A DNA stretch of 64,000 bases from Kitasatospora sp. NBC_00240 (GCF_026342405.1 NZ_JAPEMU010000001.1:8928001-8992000), one strand, 5' to 3'. Shown: positions 35,251 to 44,662, counted from the stretch's first letter. The notes: generated by a model not told the origin, from the letters alone. Made by a program: numbers and translations.

Positions 35251-36349
35251 AGTAGGCGCCGTCGAGGGAGGTCTTGGCGTTGTCGGGGTCGTAGGCGCGG
35301 TCGGTGATGATGACGTTGGCGGGGATGGCGGTGCCGTCGAAGAACTTCTGGGCGGTGGCGAAGGCGAGGGGGCCGAAGCGGGGGTTGGATTCGACGACGC
35401 CGTTGTATTCGCCGGTGGCGAGGGCCTGGACGGCGTTGCGGGTGCCGTCGACGGAGACGATCTTGATGTCGGTGCCGGGCTTCTTGCCGGCGCCCTTGAC
35501 GGCGGTGACGGCGCCGAGGCCCATTTCGTCGTTCTCGGCGTAGACGGCCGTGATGTCCGGGTGGGACTGGAGGAGTTGTTCGGTGACCTGCTGGCCCTTG
35601 TCGCGGGCGAATTCGCCGGTCTGTTGGGCGACGATCTCGAGGCCGGGGGCGGTGGCGGCGATCTGGTCGACGAAGCCCTTGGTGCGGTCGGTGGTGACGC
35701 CGTTGCCGGAGGTGCCCAGCAGGATGGCGACCTTGCCGGTGCCGCCGGTGGCCTTGACGAGGGCGTCGGCGGCGCGCTTGCCCTGGTCGACGAAGTTGGA
35801 GCCGATGAAGGTGAGGTAGTCCTTGCAGGGGGTGGCGTTGAGTTTGCGGTCGATGGTGATGACGGGGACGTGCTTGGCGGCGGCGGCCTGCAGGGCGGGC
35901 TCCAGGCCGTCGGAGTTGAGCGGCGCGACGATGAGGAGTTGGGCGCCCTGGTTGAGCATGTCCTGGATGTCGCTGATCTGCTTGGGGAGCTGGGACTGGG
36001 CGTTGGTGGTGAGGAGCTTCTTCACGCCCAGCTTGGCGGCCTCGTCCTTGATCGACTGGGTCTCGGCGATCCGGAACGGGTTGGCCTCCTTCTCCGACTG
36101 GGAGAAGCCGACCACGGCGTCCTTGAGGTCGAGTTTGGCCGCGCCGTAGGTCTTGAGGTCGCAGCCGCCGGCCGCGTCGCCCGCGGCGGCGCTCGGGGAG
36201 GCGACGACCTGGGCGCCGGCGGTGGAGTTGCCGGAGGCGGAGGTGGGGGATCCCTCCTGCTTGGCGCAGCCGGAGGCGGCGAGGGTGACCGCCGCGGTGA
36301 GCAGGCAGGCGGCGGTGAGGGTACGGGATCTGCGAACGGACATGCTCAC
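35249..36349 (-). CDS. sugar ABC transporter substrate-binding lipoprotein
   Basis: A 366-residue extracytoplasmic binding protein of the periplasmic-binding-protein type 1 (ribose/galactofuranose) group. It has a lipoprotein signal with lipobox LAASGC, a low-complexity S/A/G linker, then VVGFSQSEKEANPFRIAETQ, LLIVAPLNSDGLEPAL, VPVITIDRKLN, FIGSNFVDQGKRAADAL and DITAVYAENDEMGLGAV. The closest general resemblance is to YtfQ-like proteins. The cognate ATPase and permease genes are absent; a galM remnant occupies their expected place. GTG 36349 or ATG 36343 is the start (AAGGAG upstream). It has a promoter and LacI-type box just upstream. Confidence 0.9.
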   Translation of the reverse strand: MSMSVRRSRTLTAACLLTAAVTLAASGCAKQEGSPTSASGNSTAGAQVVASPSAAAGDAAGGCDLKTYGAAKLDLKDAVVGFSQSEKEANPFRIAETQSIKDEAAKLGVKKLLTTNAQSQLPKQISDIQDMLNQGAQLLIVAPLNSDGLEPALQAAAAKHVPVITIDRKLNATPCKDYLTFIGSNFVDQGKRAADALVKATGGTGKVAILLGTSGNGVTTDRTKGFVDQIAATAPGLEIVAQQTGEFARDKGQQVTEQLLQSHPDITAVYAENDEMGLGAVTAVKGAGKKPGTDIKIVSVDGTRNAVQALATGEYNGVVESNPRFGPLAFATAQKFFDGTAIPANVIITDRAYDPDNAKTSLDGAY

Positions 36350-36515
36350 GACACTCCTTGAGGGCGGCGGTGGGGGCCGCCGGGCGGTTCATGGGGCTTG
36401 AGTGGTCGAAAGGTGCGGCCGTCGACGGGTGGGTGGCCCGATCAGGCTGCACGGAAAGGCGGTTGGTGACGAAGCCGAGGTCCGTCGGCGCTTCGCGGCG
36501 CGGCGGCGCCAGGTG

Positions 36516-36530
36516 TTTACAACGTTATAC
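36516..36530. promoter_or_regulatory. LacI-type operator 1
   Basis: TTTACAACGTTATAC is an imperfect palindrome centred on AACGTT and overlaps the -10 of the binding-protein promoter. Confidence 0.55.
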
Positions 36531-36552
36531 ACACCCCGCCGAGGGTCGACAA
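36524..36552 (-). promoter_or_regulatory. promoter of the sugar-binding protein gene
   Basis: On the minus strand TTGTCG (36552-36547), a 17-base spacer and TATAAC (36529-36524) form a good -35/-10 pair. The -10 lies inside a LacI-type palindrome (36516-36530). Confidence 0.6.
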
Positions 36553-36565
36553 GAGAGCGTTCTCC
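36553..36565. promoter_or_regulatory. LacI-type operator 2 (GAGAGCGTTCTCC)
   Basis: A near-palindrome directly upstream of the -35 of the binding-protein promoter. Its reverse complement, GGAGAACGCTCTC, is found identically at 54553 downstream of the GH16 promoter. Confidence 0.55.
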
Positions 36566-36671
36566 GGGATTCTGGGCCCATCGCCCGGTGGTCGGAAACG
36601 TTCGGGGCCAAGTCGGTCAAGGCTCTGGACATGGCAACTGACGCATGCTCTGATTCCGTTGGCAAAGCGGT

Positions 36672-36685
36672 TTCCAACGTTGGAA
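36672..36685. promoter_or_regulatory. LacI-type operator 3 (perfect palindrome)
   Basis: TTCCAACGTTGGAA is a perfect 14-bp palindrome centred on AACGTT, in the GH127 upstream region. TTGGCA at 36659 and AAGAAT at 36684 could be a promoter for GH127 with the operator between them (19-base spacing, so uncertain). Confidence 0.6.
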
Positions 36686-36918
36686 GAATGATCCCTTCCG
36701 CCGCACGCCGCGCACATCGTTCACCGCAGCAGGCTCCGCCCCGCACCCGCCGCGCCCCCGGATCCAGCAGCTCCGCAGGCCGCAGCTCCGGCACCGCACG
36801 CCCCGCGCCCATCGGCACCCGCCTCGGACGGACCCTGCCCCGTCCGCATGCCGCCCTGGGCCGACCCCGCCCCGTCCCACCCGTACGGACTCCGGCTCGC
36901 CACCCGAGGAGTACCGCC

Positions 36919-39405
36919 ATGCCCCTGAACCGTCGACAGTTCGTCAACGGCACCGTCGCCGCCGGTGCTTCGGTCCTCGCCCTACGCGGCGCGGACCCGG
37001 CGTCCGCCGCCCCTGCGCCGTCCGCCGCCCCCGGCTTGTCCGCCGCCCCCGAGGCAGCGGCGGCAGTGTCCGCCGTCGCCCCCGCCCGCGGCGGTCTCTA
37101 CACCCCCAACGCCGCGCCGCTCCAGCCCACCTCCTTCCTTCGCCTGCCGCCCGGAAGCATCACCGCCCGCGGCTGGCTGGACGGCCAACTACGCTTGCAG
37201 CTGGCCGGGTTGTGTGGACGGTACGAGGAGATGTCGCACTTCCTCGACATGAACAGCAGTGGCTGGGTACACCCCGAACGGGCCGGCTGGGAGGAGGTGC
37301 CGTACTGGCTGCGCGGCTACGTGGACCTCGCCGTCGCCACCGGCGACGCCACCGCCCTGGCCGCCGCCCGCCGCTGGATCGACGCCGTGGTCGCCACCCG
37401 GCAGCCCGACGGCTTCTTCGGCCCGGCGGCGCTGCGCACCTCGCTGAACGGCGGCCTCGACGCCTGGCCCTTCCTGCCGCTCACCTGGGCGCTGCGCAGC
37501 TGGCAGGAGTACTCCGGCGACACCCGGATCATCCCGCTGCTCAGCGGCTTCTTCCGCTACCTGGATGCCCAGGGCCCCGGCGCCTTCAACAGCAGCTGGG
37601 TGTCCCAGCGTTGGGGCGACGCCCTGGACAGCGTCTTCTGGCTGTTCAACCGGACCGGGGACAGCTTCCTGCTGGGCCTGGCCGACCGGATGCACAGCGG
37701 CGGCGCCGACTGGGTCGACAACCTGCCCAGCCCGCACAACGTCAACATCGCCCAGGGCTACCGCGAGCCGGCCCAGTACGCGCTGCGCTCCGGATCGGCC
37801 GCGCACACCGCCGCGGCGTACCACAACTACGATGCGGTGATGGCGGGTCACGGACAGTTCCCGGGCGGGGGGTTCGCCGGTGACGAGAACGTCCGGCCCG
37901 GCTTCGGCGACCCGCGGCAGGGCTTCGAGACCTGCGGGATCGTCGAGTTCATGGCCAGCCACCAGCTGATGAACCGCCTCACCGGGGACCCGGTCTGGGC
38001 CGACCGCTGCGAGGACCTCGCCTTCAACTCGCTGCCCGCGTCGCTGGATCCCTCCGGCCGGGCGGTGCACTACATCACCAGCGCCAACAGCGTGGACCTC
38101 GACGACGCCGCGAAGACCCAGGGCCAGTTCCAGAACGGCTTCGCCATGCAGGCCTACCAGGCCGGCGTCGACCAGTACCGCTGCTGCCCGCACAACTACG
38201 GTATGGGCTGGCCGTACTTCCTGGAGGAACTCTGGCTGGCCACCCCCGACCACGGCCTGGCGGCGGCGATGTACGCCGCGAGCACCGTCACCGCCAAGGT
38301 CGCCGACGGCACCACCGTGACGCTCACCGAGACCACCGACTACCCCTTCTCGGAGACGGTCACGCTGCGCCTGTCGACCCCGCGCGCGGTGGCCTTCCCG
38401 CTGTACCTGCGGGTGCCCGGCTGGTGCCAGGCCCCCGTCCTCACGGTGAACGGCGCGCCGGTGGCGGCCCCGGCCGGACCGGCGTACACCGTGGTCTCCC
38501 GTACCTGGAAGGACGGCGACACCGTCACCCTGCGGCTGCCGCAGCGCACCACCGTCCGGAACTGGGGCGCCAACCACGGTGCGGTCTCGGTGGACCACGG
38601 GCCGCTCACCTACTCGCTGCGGATCGGTGAGCAGTTCACCCAGTACGGCGGCAGCGCCGTGTTCCCCTCGTACGCCGTGCACGCCACCAGCCCGTGGAAC
38701 TACGGGCTGGCCCTGGACGCCGGCGCGCCCGTCCTGACCGCCACCGGCGGGCCGCTCGCCGCCAACCCCTTCACCCAGGCCGGGAGCCCGCTGCGGATCA
38801 CCGTGCCGGCCCGGCGGATCGCCGAGTGGCAGGCCGACAGCCAGCACGTGGTGGCGCCGCTGCAGGACGGTCCGGCCCGTAGCACGGCCGCGGTCGAGAC
38901 CGTGACGCTGATCCCGATGGGCGCCGCCCGGCTGCGGATCACCGCCTTCCCCACCACCTCGCCCACCGGCCGGCCGTGGACCCCGCCCGCCCCCTGGGTC
39001 CGGATCCGCAACCAGAACTCGGGCAAGGTGCTGGGGGTGGACGTGATGTCGACGGCCGACAGCGCCCGGGTGGTGCAGTTCGCGGACAACGGGACGGCCG
39101 ACCATCTGTGGCAACTGGTGGACAACGGTGGCGGCTGGTACCGGATCCGGAACCAGAACTCGGGCAAGGTGCTGGGGGTGGACGTGATGTCGACGGCCGA
39201 CAGCGCCCGGGTGGTGCAGTTCGCGGACAACGGGACGGCCGACCATCTGTGGCAGCTGCTGGACGACGGTGGCGGCTGGTACCGGATCCGGAACCAGAAC
39301 TCGGGCAAGGTGCTCGGCGTCGACCGGATGTCGACCGCGGACAGCGCCCAGGTCGTCCAGTTCGCCGACAACGGCACCGCCGACCACCTCTGGCAGCTGA
39401 TCTGA
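36919..39405 (+). CDS. secreted GH127-like beta-L-arabinofuranosidase with C-terminal RICIN repeats
   Basis: An 828-residue exoenzyme. The N terminus NRRQF followed by a hydrophobic stretch and an A-rich region looks like a Tat signal. The catalytic domain is DUF1680/GH127: the zinc-binding Cys3-Glu set of this family is present as FETCG (about E337, C339) and YRCCPHN (about C422, C423), nearly the same spacing as in HypBA1. From about residue 690 there are three 47-residue RICIN/CBM13-like repeats (WVRIRNQNSGKVLGVD, VVQFADNGTADHLWQL). The predicted action is release of L-arabinofuranose from plant arabinan or glycoprotein side chains. ATG 36919 follows GAGGAG. It is followed after 115 bases by a GH2-CBM42 gene, probably one operon. 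Confidence 0.88.
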   Translation: MPLNRRQFVNGTVAAGASVLALRGADPASAAPAPSAAPGLSAAPEAAAAVSAVAPARGGLYTPNAAPLQPTSFLRLPPGSITARGWLDGQLRLQLAGLCGRYEEMSHFLDMNSSGWVHPERAGWEEVPYWLRGYVDLAVATGDATALAAARRWIDAVVATRQPDGFFGPAALRTSLNGGLDAWPFLPLTWALRSWQEYSGDTRIIPLLSGFFRYLDAQGPGAFNSSWVSQRWGDALDSVFWLFNRTGDSFLLGLADRMHSGGADWVDNLPSPHNVNIAQGYREPAQYALRSGSAAHTAAAYHNYDAVMAGHGQFPGGGFAGDENVRPGFGDPRQGFETCGIVEFMASHQLMNRLTGDPVWADRCEDLAFNSLPASLDPSGRAVHYITSANSVDLDDAAKTQGQFQNGFAMQAYQAGVDQYRCCPHNYGMGWPYFLEELWLATPDHGLAAAMYAASTVTAKVADGTTVTLTETTDYPFSETVTLRLSTPRAVAFPLYLRVPGWCQAPVLTVNGAPVAAPAGPAYTVVSRTWKDGDTVTLRLPQRTTVRNWGANHGAVSVDHGPLTYSLRIGEQFTQYGGSAVFPSYAVHATSPWNYGLALDAGAPVLTATGGPLAANPFTQAGSPLRITVPARRIAEWQADSQHVVAPLQDGPARSTAAVETVTLIPMGAARLRITAFPTTSPTGRPWTPPAPWVRIRNQNSGKVLGVDVMSTADSARVVQFADNGTADHLWQLVDNGGGWYRIRNQNSGKVLGVDVMSTADSARVVQFADNGTADHLWQLLDDGGGWYRIRNQNSGKVLGVDRMSTADSAQVVQFADNGTADHLWQLI
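39001..39405 (+). repeat. three 141-bp in-frame repeats (RICIN modules)
   Basis: Units start at about 39001, 39142 and 39283. Units 1 and 2 are almost identical at the DNA level, including third codon positions. Unit 3 keeps the protein sequence but differs at many synonymous sites. This implies recent duplication or gene conversion of units 1 and 2. Confidence 0.85.
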
Positions 39406-39520
39406 CCGCTGCCCCGCCCCCGAGCGCCCGCCGAAGGCCGCGCCTTCGCGCGTCCACCGGGCGCCGAACCCCGCGCACCCATTCCTCTCCCGTCCCCCCC
39501 ACCACACCGGAGGAGAACAG

Positions 39521-41866
39521 ATGCACAGCTCAGCCCTGCCCGGGCGCTCACCGGCAAGCCGCCGGCCGATCGCCCTGCTCGCCGTGCTCGCCCTGGCCGC
39601 CGCCGTGCTGCTGGCCTGGCAGACCCCCGCCCGGGCCGCCTCGTGGACGCCGAAGACCGCGCCCATGACGACGCCCTGGACCAACCAGGTGCCGGTCGAC
39701 AATCCGCTGCCCGAGTACCCCAGGCCGCAGCTCACCCGCCCCGACTGGGCCAACCTCAACGGCATCTGGGACTTCGCGGTGACCGCCGTGGGGGCCGGCC
39801 AGCCGGCCTCGTTCAACGAGAAGATCCGGGTGCCCTTCGTCGCCGAGTCCGCGCTCTCCGGCGTCCAGCGGCAGGTCTCGCAGAACGACAAGCTCTGGTA
39901 CAAGCGGACCTTCACCGTCCCGGCCGGCTGGAACGGGCGGCGAGTGCTGCTCAACTTCGGCGCCAGCGACTGGCAGACCACCGTCTGGGTGAACGGACAG
40001 CAGGTCGGCGCCGCGCACAGCGGCGGCTACGACGCCTTCGGCTACGACATCACCCCGTACCTGACCGCGGGCACCAACACCGTGGTGGTCTCGGTCTACG
40101 ACCCGACCCAGACCGGCGGCGGCGCCGTCGGCAAGCAACGCAACAACAACAGCGTCACCCCGCACTCCGGCGGCGGCATCTTCTACACCGCGGCCTCCGG
40201 CATCTGGCAGACGGTCTGGCTGGAGCCCGTCGCCCCGGCCCACATCAGCCGGCTCGACCTGGTGCCCAGCCTGACGGACAACACCCTGCGGGCGACCGTC
40301 CTCGCCGACGGTGCCAACGGGCAGAGCGTCCGGGTCACCGTCTCCACCGGCGGCACGGTGGTCGGCACCGCCACCGGCGCGGTCGGCGGCCAGATCGCGG
40401 TACCCGTGCCCAACCCGCACGTGTGGTCCCCGGAGGACCCGTTCCTCTACGACGTCCGCGCCGACCTGGTCTCCGGCGGCAGCACCGTCGACTCGGTCGG
40501 CAGCTACGCCGGCATGCGCACCATCGCCGTGGCGAAGGTGAACAACGTCCTGCGGCCGGTGCTGAACGGCAAGTTCGTCTTCCAGACCGGCACCCTGGAC
40601 CAGGGCTACTGGCCGGACGGCATCTACACCGCGCCGACCGACGCGGCCCTGCGCTCCGACCTCCAGGCGCACAAGGACCTCGGCTTCAACATGGTGCGCA
40701 AGCACATCAAGGTGGAGCCGCAGCGCTGGTTCTACTGGGCGGACAAGCTGGGCCTGCTGGTCTGGCAGGACATGCCGGCGATGGACACCCGGACGCCCGA
40801 CGCCGCCGCCCGGACCCAGTGGGAGGCCGAGTACCACCGCATCATCGACCAGCACCGCAGCTCGCCCGCGCTGATCCAGTGGGTCGACGAGAACGAGGGC
40901 TGGGGCCAGTACGACCAGGCCCGGATCGCCAATGACGTCAAGGCCTACGACCCGTCCCGGCTGGTCGACAACATGAGCGGTGTCAACTGCTGCGGCGCGG
41001 TGGACGGCGGCAACGGCGACGTGGTCGACAACCACGTCTACGTCGGCCCCGGCAGCACCCTGCCCACCGCGACCCGGGCCGCCGTGCTCGGTGAGTACGG
41101 CGGGCTGGGGTTCCGGATCCCGGGCCACGAGTGGTACCCGGGCGGCGGGTTCAGCTACGAGGACCAGCCCAGCCAGGCGGCCCTCACCGACCGCTTCGTC
41201 GGACTGATCGACAGCCTGCGCAACAACCAGATGCCCGCCGGGCTGTCGGCGTCGGTCTACACCGAGATCACCGACGTGGAGAACGAGGTCAACGGCCTGC
41301 TCACGTACGACCGCCAGGTGGTCAAGGTGGACGCCGCTCGGGTGAAGGCCGCGAACCTGGCGCTGATCGACGCCTCCCGCAACCCCCCGGCGCCGGTCAC
41401 CCTGCCGACCGGGCAGTACAAGTCGCTGCGGGTCACCACGCCCGGCTTCACCAACCGTTACCTGCGGCACTTCACCGGTCTGGCCAACACCGAGGTGGTC
41501 GACGCGAACAGCAGCGCGGTGCTGAGGAGCGACGCGACCTGGAAGATCGTCCCCGGTCTGGCGGACGGCTCCTGCTACTCCTTCGAGTCGCGGAACTACC
41601 CCGGCGAGTACCTGCGCCACCGGGACAGCAGGGTCTACCGGGAGGCCGGCAGCGGCGCGCTGTACAACTCGGACGCCACCTTCTGCGCGCGCCCGGGGAG
41701 CGGCGGGGTCCGGCTGACGGCGCTCGCCTACCCGGACCGCTACCTGCGGCACATCAACTCCGAGGTGTGGATCGCCACCCAGGGCGGCAGCAACCCGTGG
41801 GACGGCAACCCGGGCAGCTTCCTGGCCGACACCACGTGGTCGGTCGACGCCCCCTGGGCGCCGTGA
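39521..41866 (+). CDS. secreted glycoside hydrolase family 2 enzyme with C-terminal AbfB/CBM42 domain
   Basis: A 781-residue protein with a cleavable signal (LLAVLALAAAVLLAWQTPARA). GH2 layout: jelly-roll sugar-binding domain (RPDWANLNGIWDFAVT, WYKRTFTVP), Ig-like domain, and a TIM barrel with the acid/base Glu in WVDENEGWGQYD (about E459) and a nucleophile Glu probably in LGEYGGLG (about E525). Residues from about 630 form an AbfB-type arabinofuranose-binding domain (CBM42; FTNRYLRHF, NYPGEYLRHRDSRVY, YPDRYLRHINSEV). Together with GH127 this suggests attack on arabinose-decorated polysaccharide. The exact GH2 specificity (galactosidase, arabinosidase or other) is not readable. Confidence 0.88.
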   Translation: MHSSALPGRSPASRRPIALLAVLALAAAVLLAWQTPARAASWTPKTAPMTTPWTNQVPVDNPLPEYPRPQLTRPDWANLNGIWDFAVTAVGAGQPASFNEKIRVPFVAESALSGVQRQVSQNDKLWYKRTFTVPAGWNGRRVLLNFGASDWQTTVWVNGQQVGAAHSGGYDAFGYDITPYLTAGTNTVVVSVYDPTQTGGGAVGKQRNNNSVTPHSGGGIFYTAASGIWQTVWLEPVAPAHISRLDLVPSLTDNTLRATVLADGANGQSVRVTVSTGGTVVGTATGAVGGQIAVPVPNPHVWSPEDPFLYDVRADLVSGGSTVDSVGSYAGMRTIAVAKVNNVLRPVLNGKFVFQTGTLDQGYWPDGIYTAPTDAALRSDLQAHKDLGFNMVRKHIKVEPQRWFYWADKLGLLVWQDMPAMDTRTPDAAARTQWEAEYHRIIDQHRSSPALIQWVDENEGWGQYDQARIANDVKAYDPSRLVDNMSGVNCCGAVDGGNGDVVDNHVYVGPGSTLPTATRAAVLGEYGGLGFRIPGHEWYPGGGFSYEDQPSQAALTDRFVGLIDSLRNNQMPAGLSASVYTEITDVENEVNGLLTYDRQVVKVDAARVKAANLALIDASRNPPAPVTLPTGQYKSLRVTTPGFTNRYLRHFTGLANTEVVDANSSAVLRSDATWKIVPGLADGSCYSFESRNYPGEYLRHRDSRVYREAGSGALYNSDATFCARPGSGGVRLTALAYPDRYLRHINSEVWIATQGGSNPWDGNPGSFLADTTWSVDAPWAP

Positions 41867-41925
41867 CCCGGAGCGGGCCGTACCGGCGGCCGGGCCGCCG
41901 AGGCCCGGTCGCCGGCCGGGCGAAC

Positions 41926-41963
41926 GCCGTGGTGCGGGGCGGCACCCAGCCCCGCACCACGGC
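41926..41963. terminator. bidirectional terminator between GH2 and RICIN/beta-helix genes
   Basis: Perfect 14-bp inverted repeat (41926-41939 with 41950-41963, 10-base loop) in a convergent gap. Confidence 0.8.
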
Positions 41964-41978
41964 CGACCCGGTGTCCGG

Positions 41979-44204
41979 TCAGGGGTAGCTGACCAGGTTC
42001 GCCACGTTGCTCCCGGAGTTGGCCGCGGCACCGCTGTTGTTGATGACGTGGCTGATCGTCCCGGTACCGCCGAGCGAGACGGTCACCATGTCGTGGAAGC
42101 GGACGCCCGCGGTGTTCGGCACCTCGAAGGAGTGCGCCTCGACGACCGCCGGGTTGACGTTGAAGTAGGCGTAGCTGCCCAGCCCCCACGCCTCGTGGCT
42201 GGTCACCGTGGACGCGACCTTGTACGCCGCCCAGCCCTGGGTGGAGCCGTTCATCCAGGCGCTCTGGTTCGGCGGGTCGTAGGGCAGTTCGTTCTGGTAG
42301 AAGTACGTCCGTCCGCCGTTGCCGTTCCAGATGGTCTGGTACTGCTGGTAGTGCTCGACGAACAGGCCGTACATGGTGACGTCGTTGCCGTTCACCACCA
42401 GGCCGTTGGCGGCGGTGTTGGAGGTCCAGCCGACACCGCTGCCGTGGTCGGCGCGCCACAACCACATGTGGTCGCCGATCACGTTGTTGCTGTTCACCAC
42501 CAGGCTCTGAGCGGCCTTGCCGACGCCCGCGCCGCCGATCCGGAAGAACACGTCGCTCAGCGAGGTCGGGTTCGCCGCGTGGCTCGCGGTGGAGCCCGCC
42601 GGGCCGACCTGCATCAGCACCGAGGAGCTGGTGGTGCCGGCGTCGATCAGCAGTCCGGCCAGCTTGACGCCGTCGACGTCCGCGACCGAGAGCGCGGTGA
42701 CGCCGTTGTCGGGGACGAGGGTCGCCAGGCCGAGGCCCAGCACCACGGTGTCCGGGCGGGTCACCCGGATGGTGTCCGAGAGGTGGAAGACACCCGGGGT
42801 GAACAGCAGGTTCTTCCCGGCGGCCAGGGCGGCGTTGATGGTGACGGCCGAGTCGCCGGGCTTGGCGATGAAGAACTGCGAGATCGGCAGCGAGGACCCG
42901 GCGGTGCTGCCGCCTGCCCAGCTGGTGCCGGAGGTGTTGGTCCGCAGCGCGGGCACGAACACCTGGTAGCCGCCGGACTGGTCGACGTACAGGAAGGGCT
43001 TCTCCCGGACGGCCGGGGCCTGGCCGACCGCGGTGATCGGCGGGTTGGGGAAGGTGGTGGCCGGGGCGCCGTTGACGCCGACGAAGACCATGTTCCAGTT
43101 GGACCCGGACCAGCTGCCGAACTGGTCGCCGCGGGACAGCCACTGCTGCTGGGAGCCGGAGCGGACCTGGCCGTCGATCTTCGAGTCGGACAGGAATCCG
43201 CCGCTGGACCAGCCGCCGTCGTCCAGCTGCAGATCGCCGCGGATGTGCACCCGGCGCATCGGCGCCGCCTGCGAGACCGCCCAACGGTCCGTTCCCCCCG
43301 AGGGGTTGACCGAGAAGTTCTCGGCGTCCCGCCAGAAGTTCTGGGTGGCGTTGCCCTGGAACCAGTCCGCCTCGGCGTGCACGGCGCCGTTGATGGTGAC
43401 ATCGTCGGGGGAGAGGCCGAGGCCCGCCACCTGGGTGTAGAAGCCCACGTTGGCATCGACGTTGTAGCTGCCGGGCTTGAACAGCAGGGCGTACCTGGCG
43501 CTGCCGAACTGGTTGCTCTCCTGCTGGGAGAAGACCGAGTTCAGCGTCGACTGGATGGTCGAGGCCGGCATCGACGGGTCGAAGATTTTCACGTTGGGCC
43601 CGAAGTCCGGCGTGCCGTCCGGGGGTACGGGCGTGCCGAAGGAGAAGGACTGTGCGCCGGTGCCGTTGCAGCTGTACTGGCCCAGTTGGACGCTGTCGGC
43701 GGTCGAGGCGGCCGGCACGTCCAGGCACTTGCCGCTGTTGCGGTTGACGAAGTGGTAGTAACCGCCGCCCTCGGCGACCGGCTGCCACTGCTGGTTCAGG
43801 CCTCCGGAGTAGGACCACAGCTGGACGAGGGCGTTGTCGGCGGCCGAGACGCCGGTGACGTCCCAGGCCCGGCTCGCGTCGATCCGGCTGTTGACCCGGA
43901 CGTTGCCGGCGTCGGTGCCCTGGAGCTGCCACTGCTGCGCGGTGGTGCCGTTGCAGGCGTACTGCTGGACGGCGGTGCCGTCGGTGGCGGCCGCCGCGCG
44001 GGCGTCCACGCACTTGCCGCTGGCCTTGTTGACGACCGAGGTCCAGCCGGTGGGCAGAGTGTCGGCTGCCTGGGCGTGCGGCGCGGTGCCGAGGGTGAGC
44101 CCGAGGGTGGCCAGCAGGGCGCCGGTCACCGCCAGGGACAGGCCCCGGCGCCCGGCTGCGGGCGGTTTCGGCTCTGCGGGCCGCGGGAGTTGGGCTGTGG
44201 TCAT
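41979..44204 (-). CDS. secreted RICIN-domain protein with right-handed beta-helix (GH55/pectate-lyase-like)
   Basis: A 741-residue exported protein. The signal peptide (LSLAVTGALLATLGLTLGTAPHAQA) is followed by a RICIN-type lectin domain (about 45-180, QQW repeats and SGKCVD/SGKCLD). A long repetitive domain with beta-helix features follows (ALLFKPGSYNVDANVGFYTQ, DDVTINGAVHAEADWFQGNA, NLLFTPGVFHLSDTIRVTRP, NVIGDHMWLWRADHGSG). Close relatives in Streptomyces carry misleading names such as coagulation factor 5/8 protein or adenylyl cyclase. I infer a carbohydrate-active enzyme, possibly glucanase-like, but no catalytic residues are certain. ATG 44204 follows a perfect GGAGG. An insertion sequence begins 45 bases upstream. 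Confidence 0.82.
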   Translation of the reverse strand: MTTAQLPRPAEPKPPAAGRRGLSLAVTGALLATLGLTLGTAPHAQAADTLPTGWTSVVNKASGKCVDARAAAATDGTAVQQYACNGTTAQQWQLQGTDAGNVRVNSRIDASRAWDVTGVSAADNALVQLWSYSGGLNQQWQPVAEGGGYYHFVNRNSGKCLDVPAASTADSVQLGQYSCNGTGAQSFSFGTPVPPDGTPDFGPNVKIFDPSMPASTIQSTLNSVFSQQESNQFGSARYALLFKPGSYNVDANVGFYTQVAGLGLSPDDVTINGAVHAEADWFQGNATQNFWRDAENFSVNPSGGTDRWAVSQAAPMRRVHIRGDLQLDDGGWSSGGFLSDSKIDGQVRSGSQQQWLSRGDQFGSWSGSNWNMVFVGVNGAPATTFPNPPITAVGQAPAVREKPFLYVDQSGGYQVFVPALRTNTSGTSWAGGSTAGSSLPISQFFIAKPGDSAVTINAALAAGKNLLFTPGVFHLSDTIRVTRPDTVVLGLGLATLVPDNGVTALSVADVDGVKLAGLLIDAGTTSSSVLMQVGPAGSTASHAANPTSLSDVFFRIGGAGVGKAAQSLVVNSNNVIGDHMWLWRADHGSGVGWTSNTAANGLVVNGNDVTMYGLFVEHYQQYQTIWNGNGGRTYFYQNELPYDPPNQSAWMNGSTQGWAAYKVASTVTSHEAWGLGSYAYFNVNPAVVEAHSFEVPNTAGVRFHDMVTVSLGGTGTISHVINNSGAAANSGSNVANLVSYP

Positions 44205-44284
44205 GAAGGTCCTCCATCCCCGGCGCCGGTGGGGCGGCGCCGGCCTAGAGCGCGTCTTCAAAGGCGATGGGCTGATGAGCGATC

Positions 44285-44662
44285 ATGTTGGTCGTGATTC
44301 GTCGTCATGAGCTGTCGGACGTGGAGTGGGAGGTGCTGTCCCGTCTCCTGCCGCGAGCGGGGACGGGACGGCCTCGGGCGGACGACCGGATGGTGCTGAA
44401 CGGGATCGTGTGGAAGCTGCGGACCGGCTCGGCGTGGCGGGACGTGCCGGAGCGGTACGGCTCGTGGCAGAGCCTGTACACGCGTTTCCGCAGGTGGGCC
44501 TTGGACGGGACCTTCACCCGGATGCTGCGCTCGATCCAGGCGGAGAAGGACGCGGCCGGAGACATCGACTGGCTGGTGTCGGTCGACTCCACGATCGCCC
44601 GTGCCCACCAGCACGCGGCCGGCGGCCGCAAAGGGGGCTCCCGACTGGGACAAAGCGGATGA
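44285..44662 (+). CDS. IS5-family transposase, ORF A
   Basis: A 125-residue N-terminal part of the transposase: DUF4096-like HTH region (HELSDVEWEVLSRLLP, NGIVWKLRTGSAWRDVPERYG, LYTRFRRWALDGTFTRML) and the first DDE aspartate in VSVDSTIARAHQHAAGG. The frame ends shortly after the AAAGGGGG run at about 44629-44636, where ribosomes could slip into ORF B. Confidence 0.9.
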   Translation: MLVVIRRHELSDVEWEVLSRLLPRAGTGRPRADDRMVLNGIVWKLRTGSAWRDVPERYGSWQSLYTRFRRWALDGTFTRMLRSIQAEKDAAGDIDWLVSVDSTIARAHQHAAGGRKGGSRLGQSG

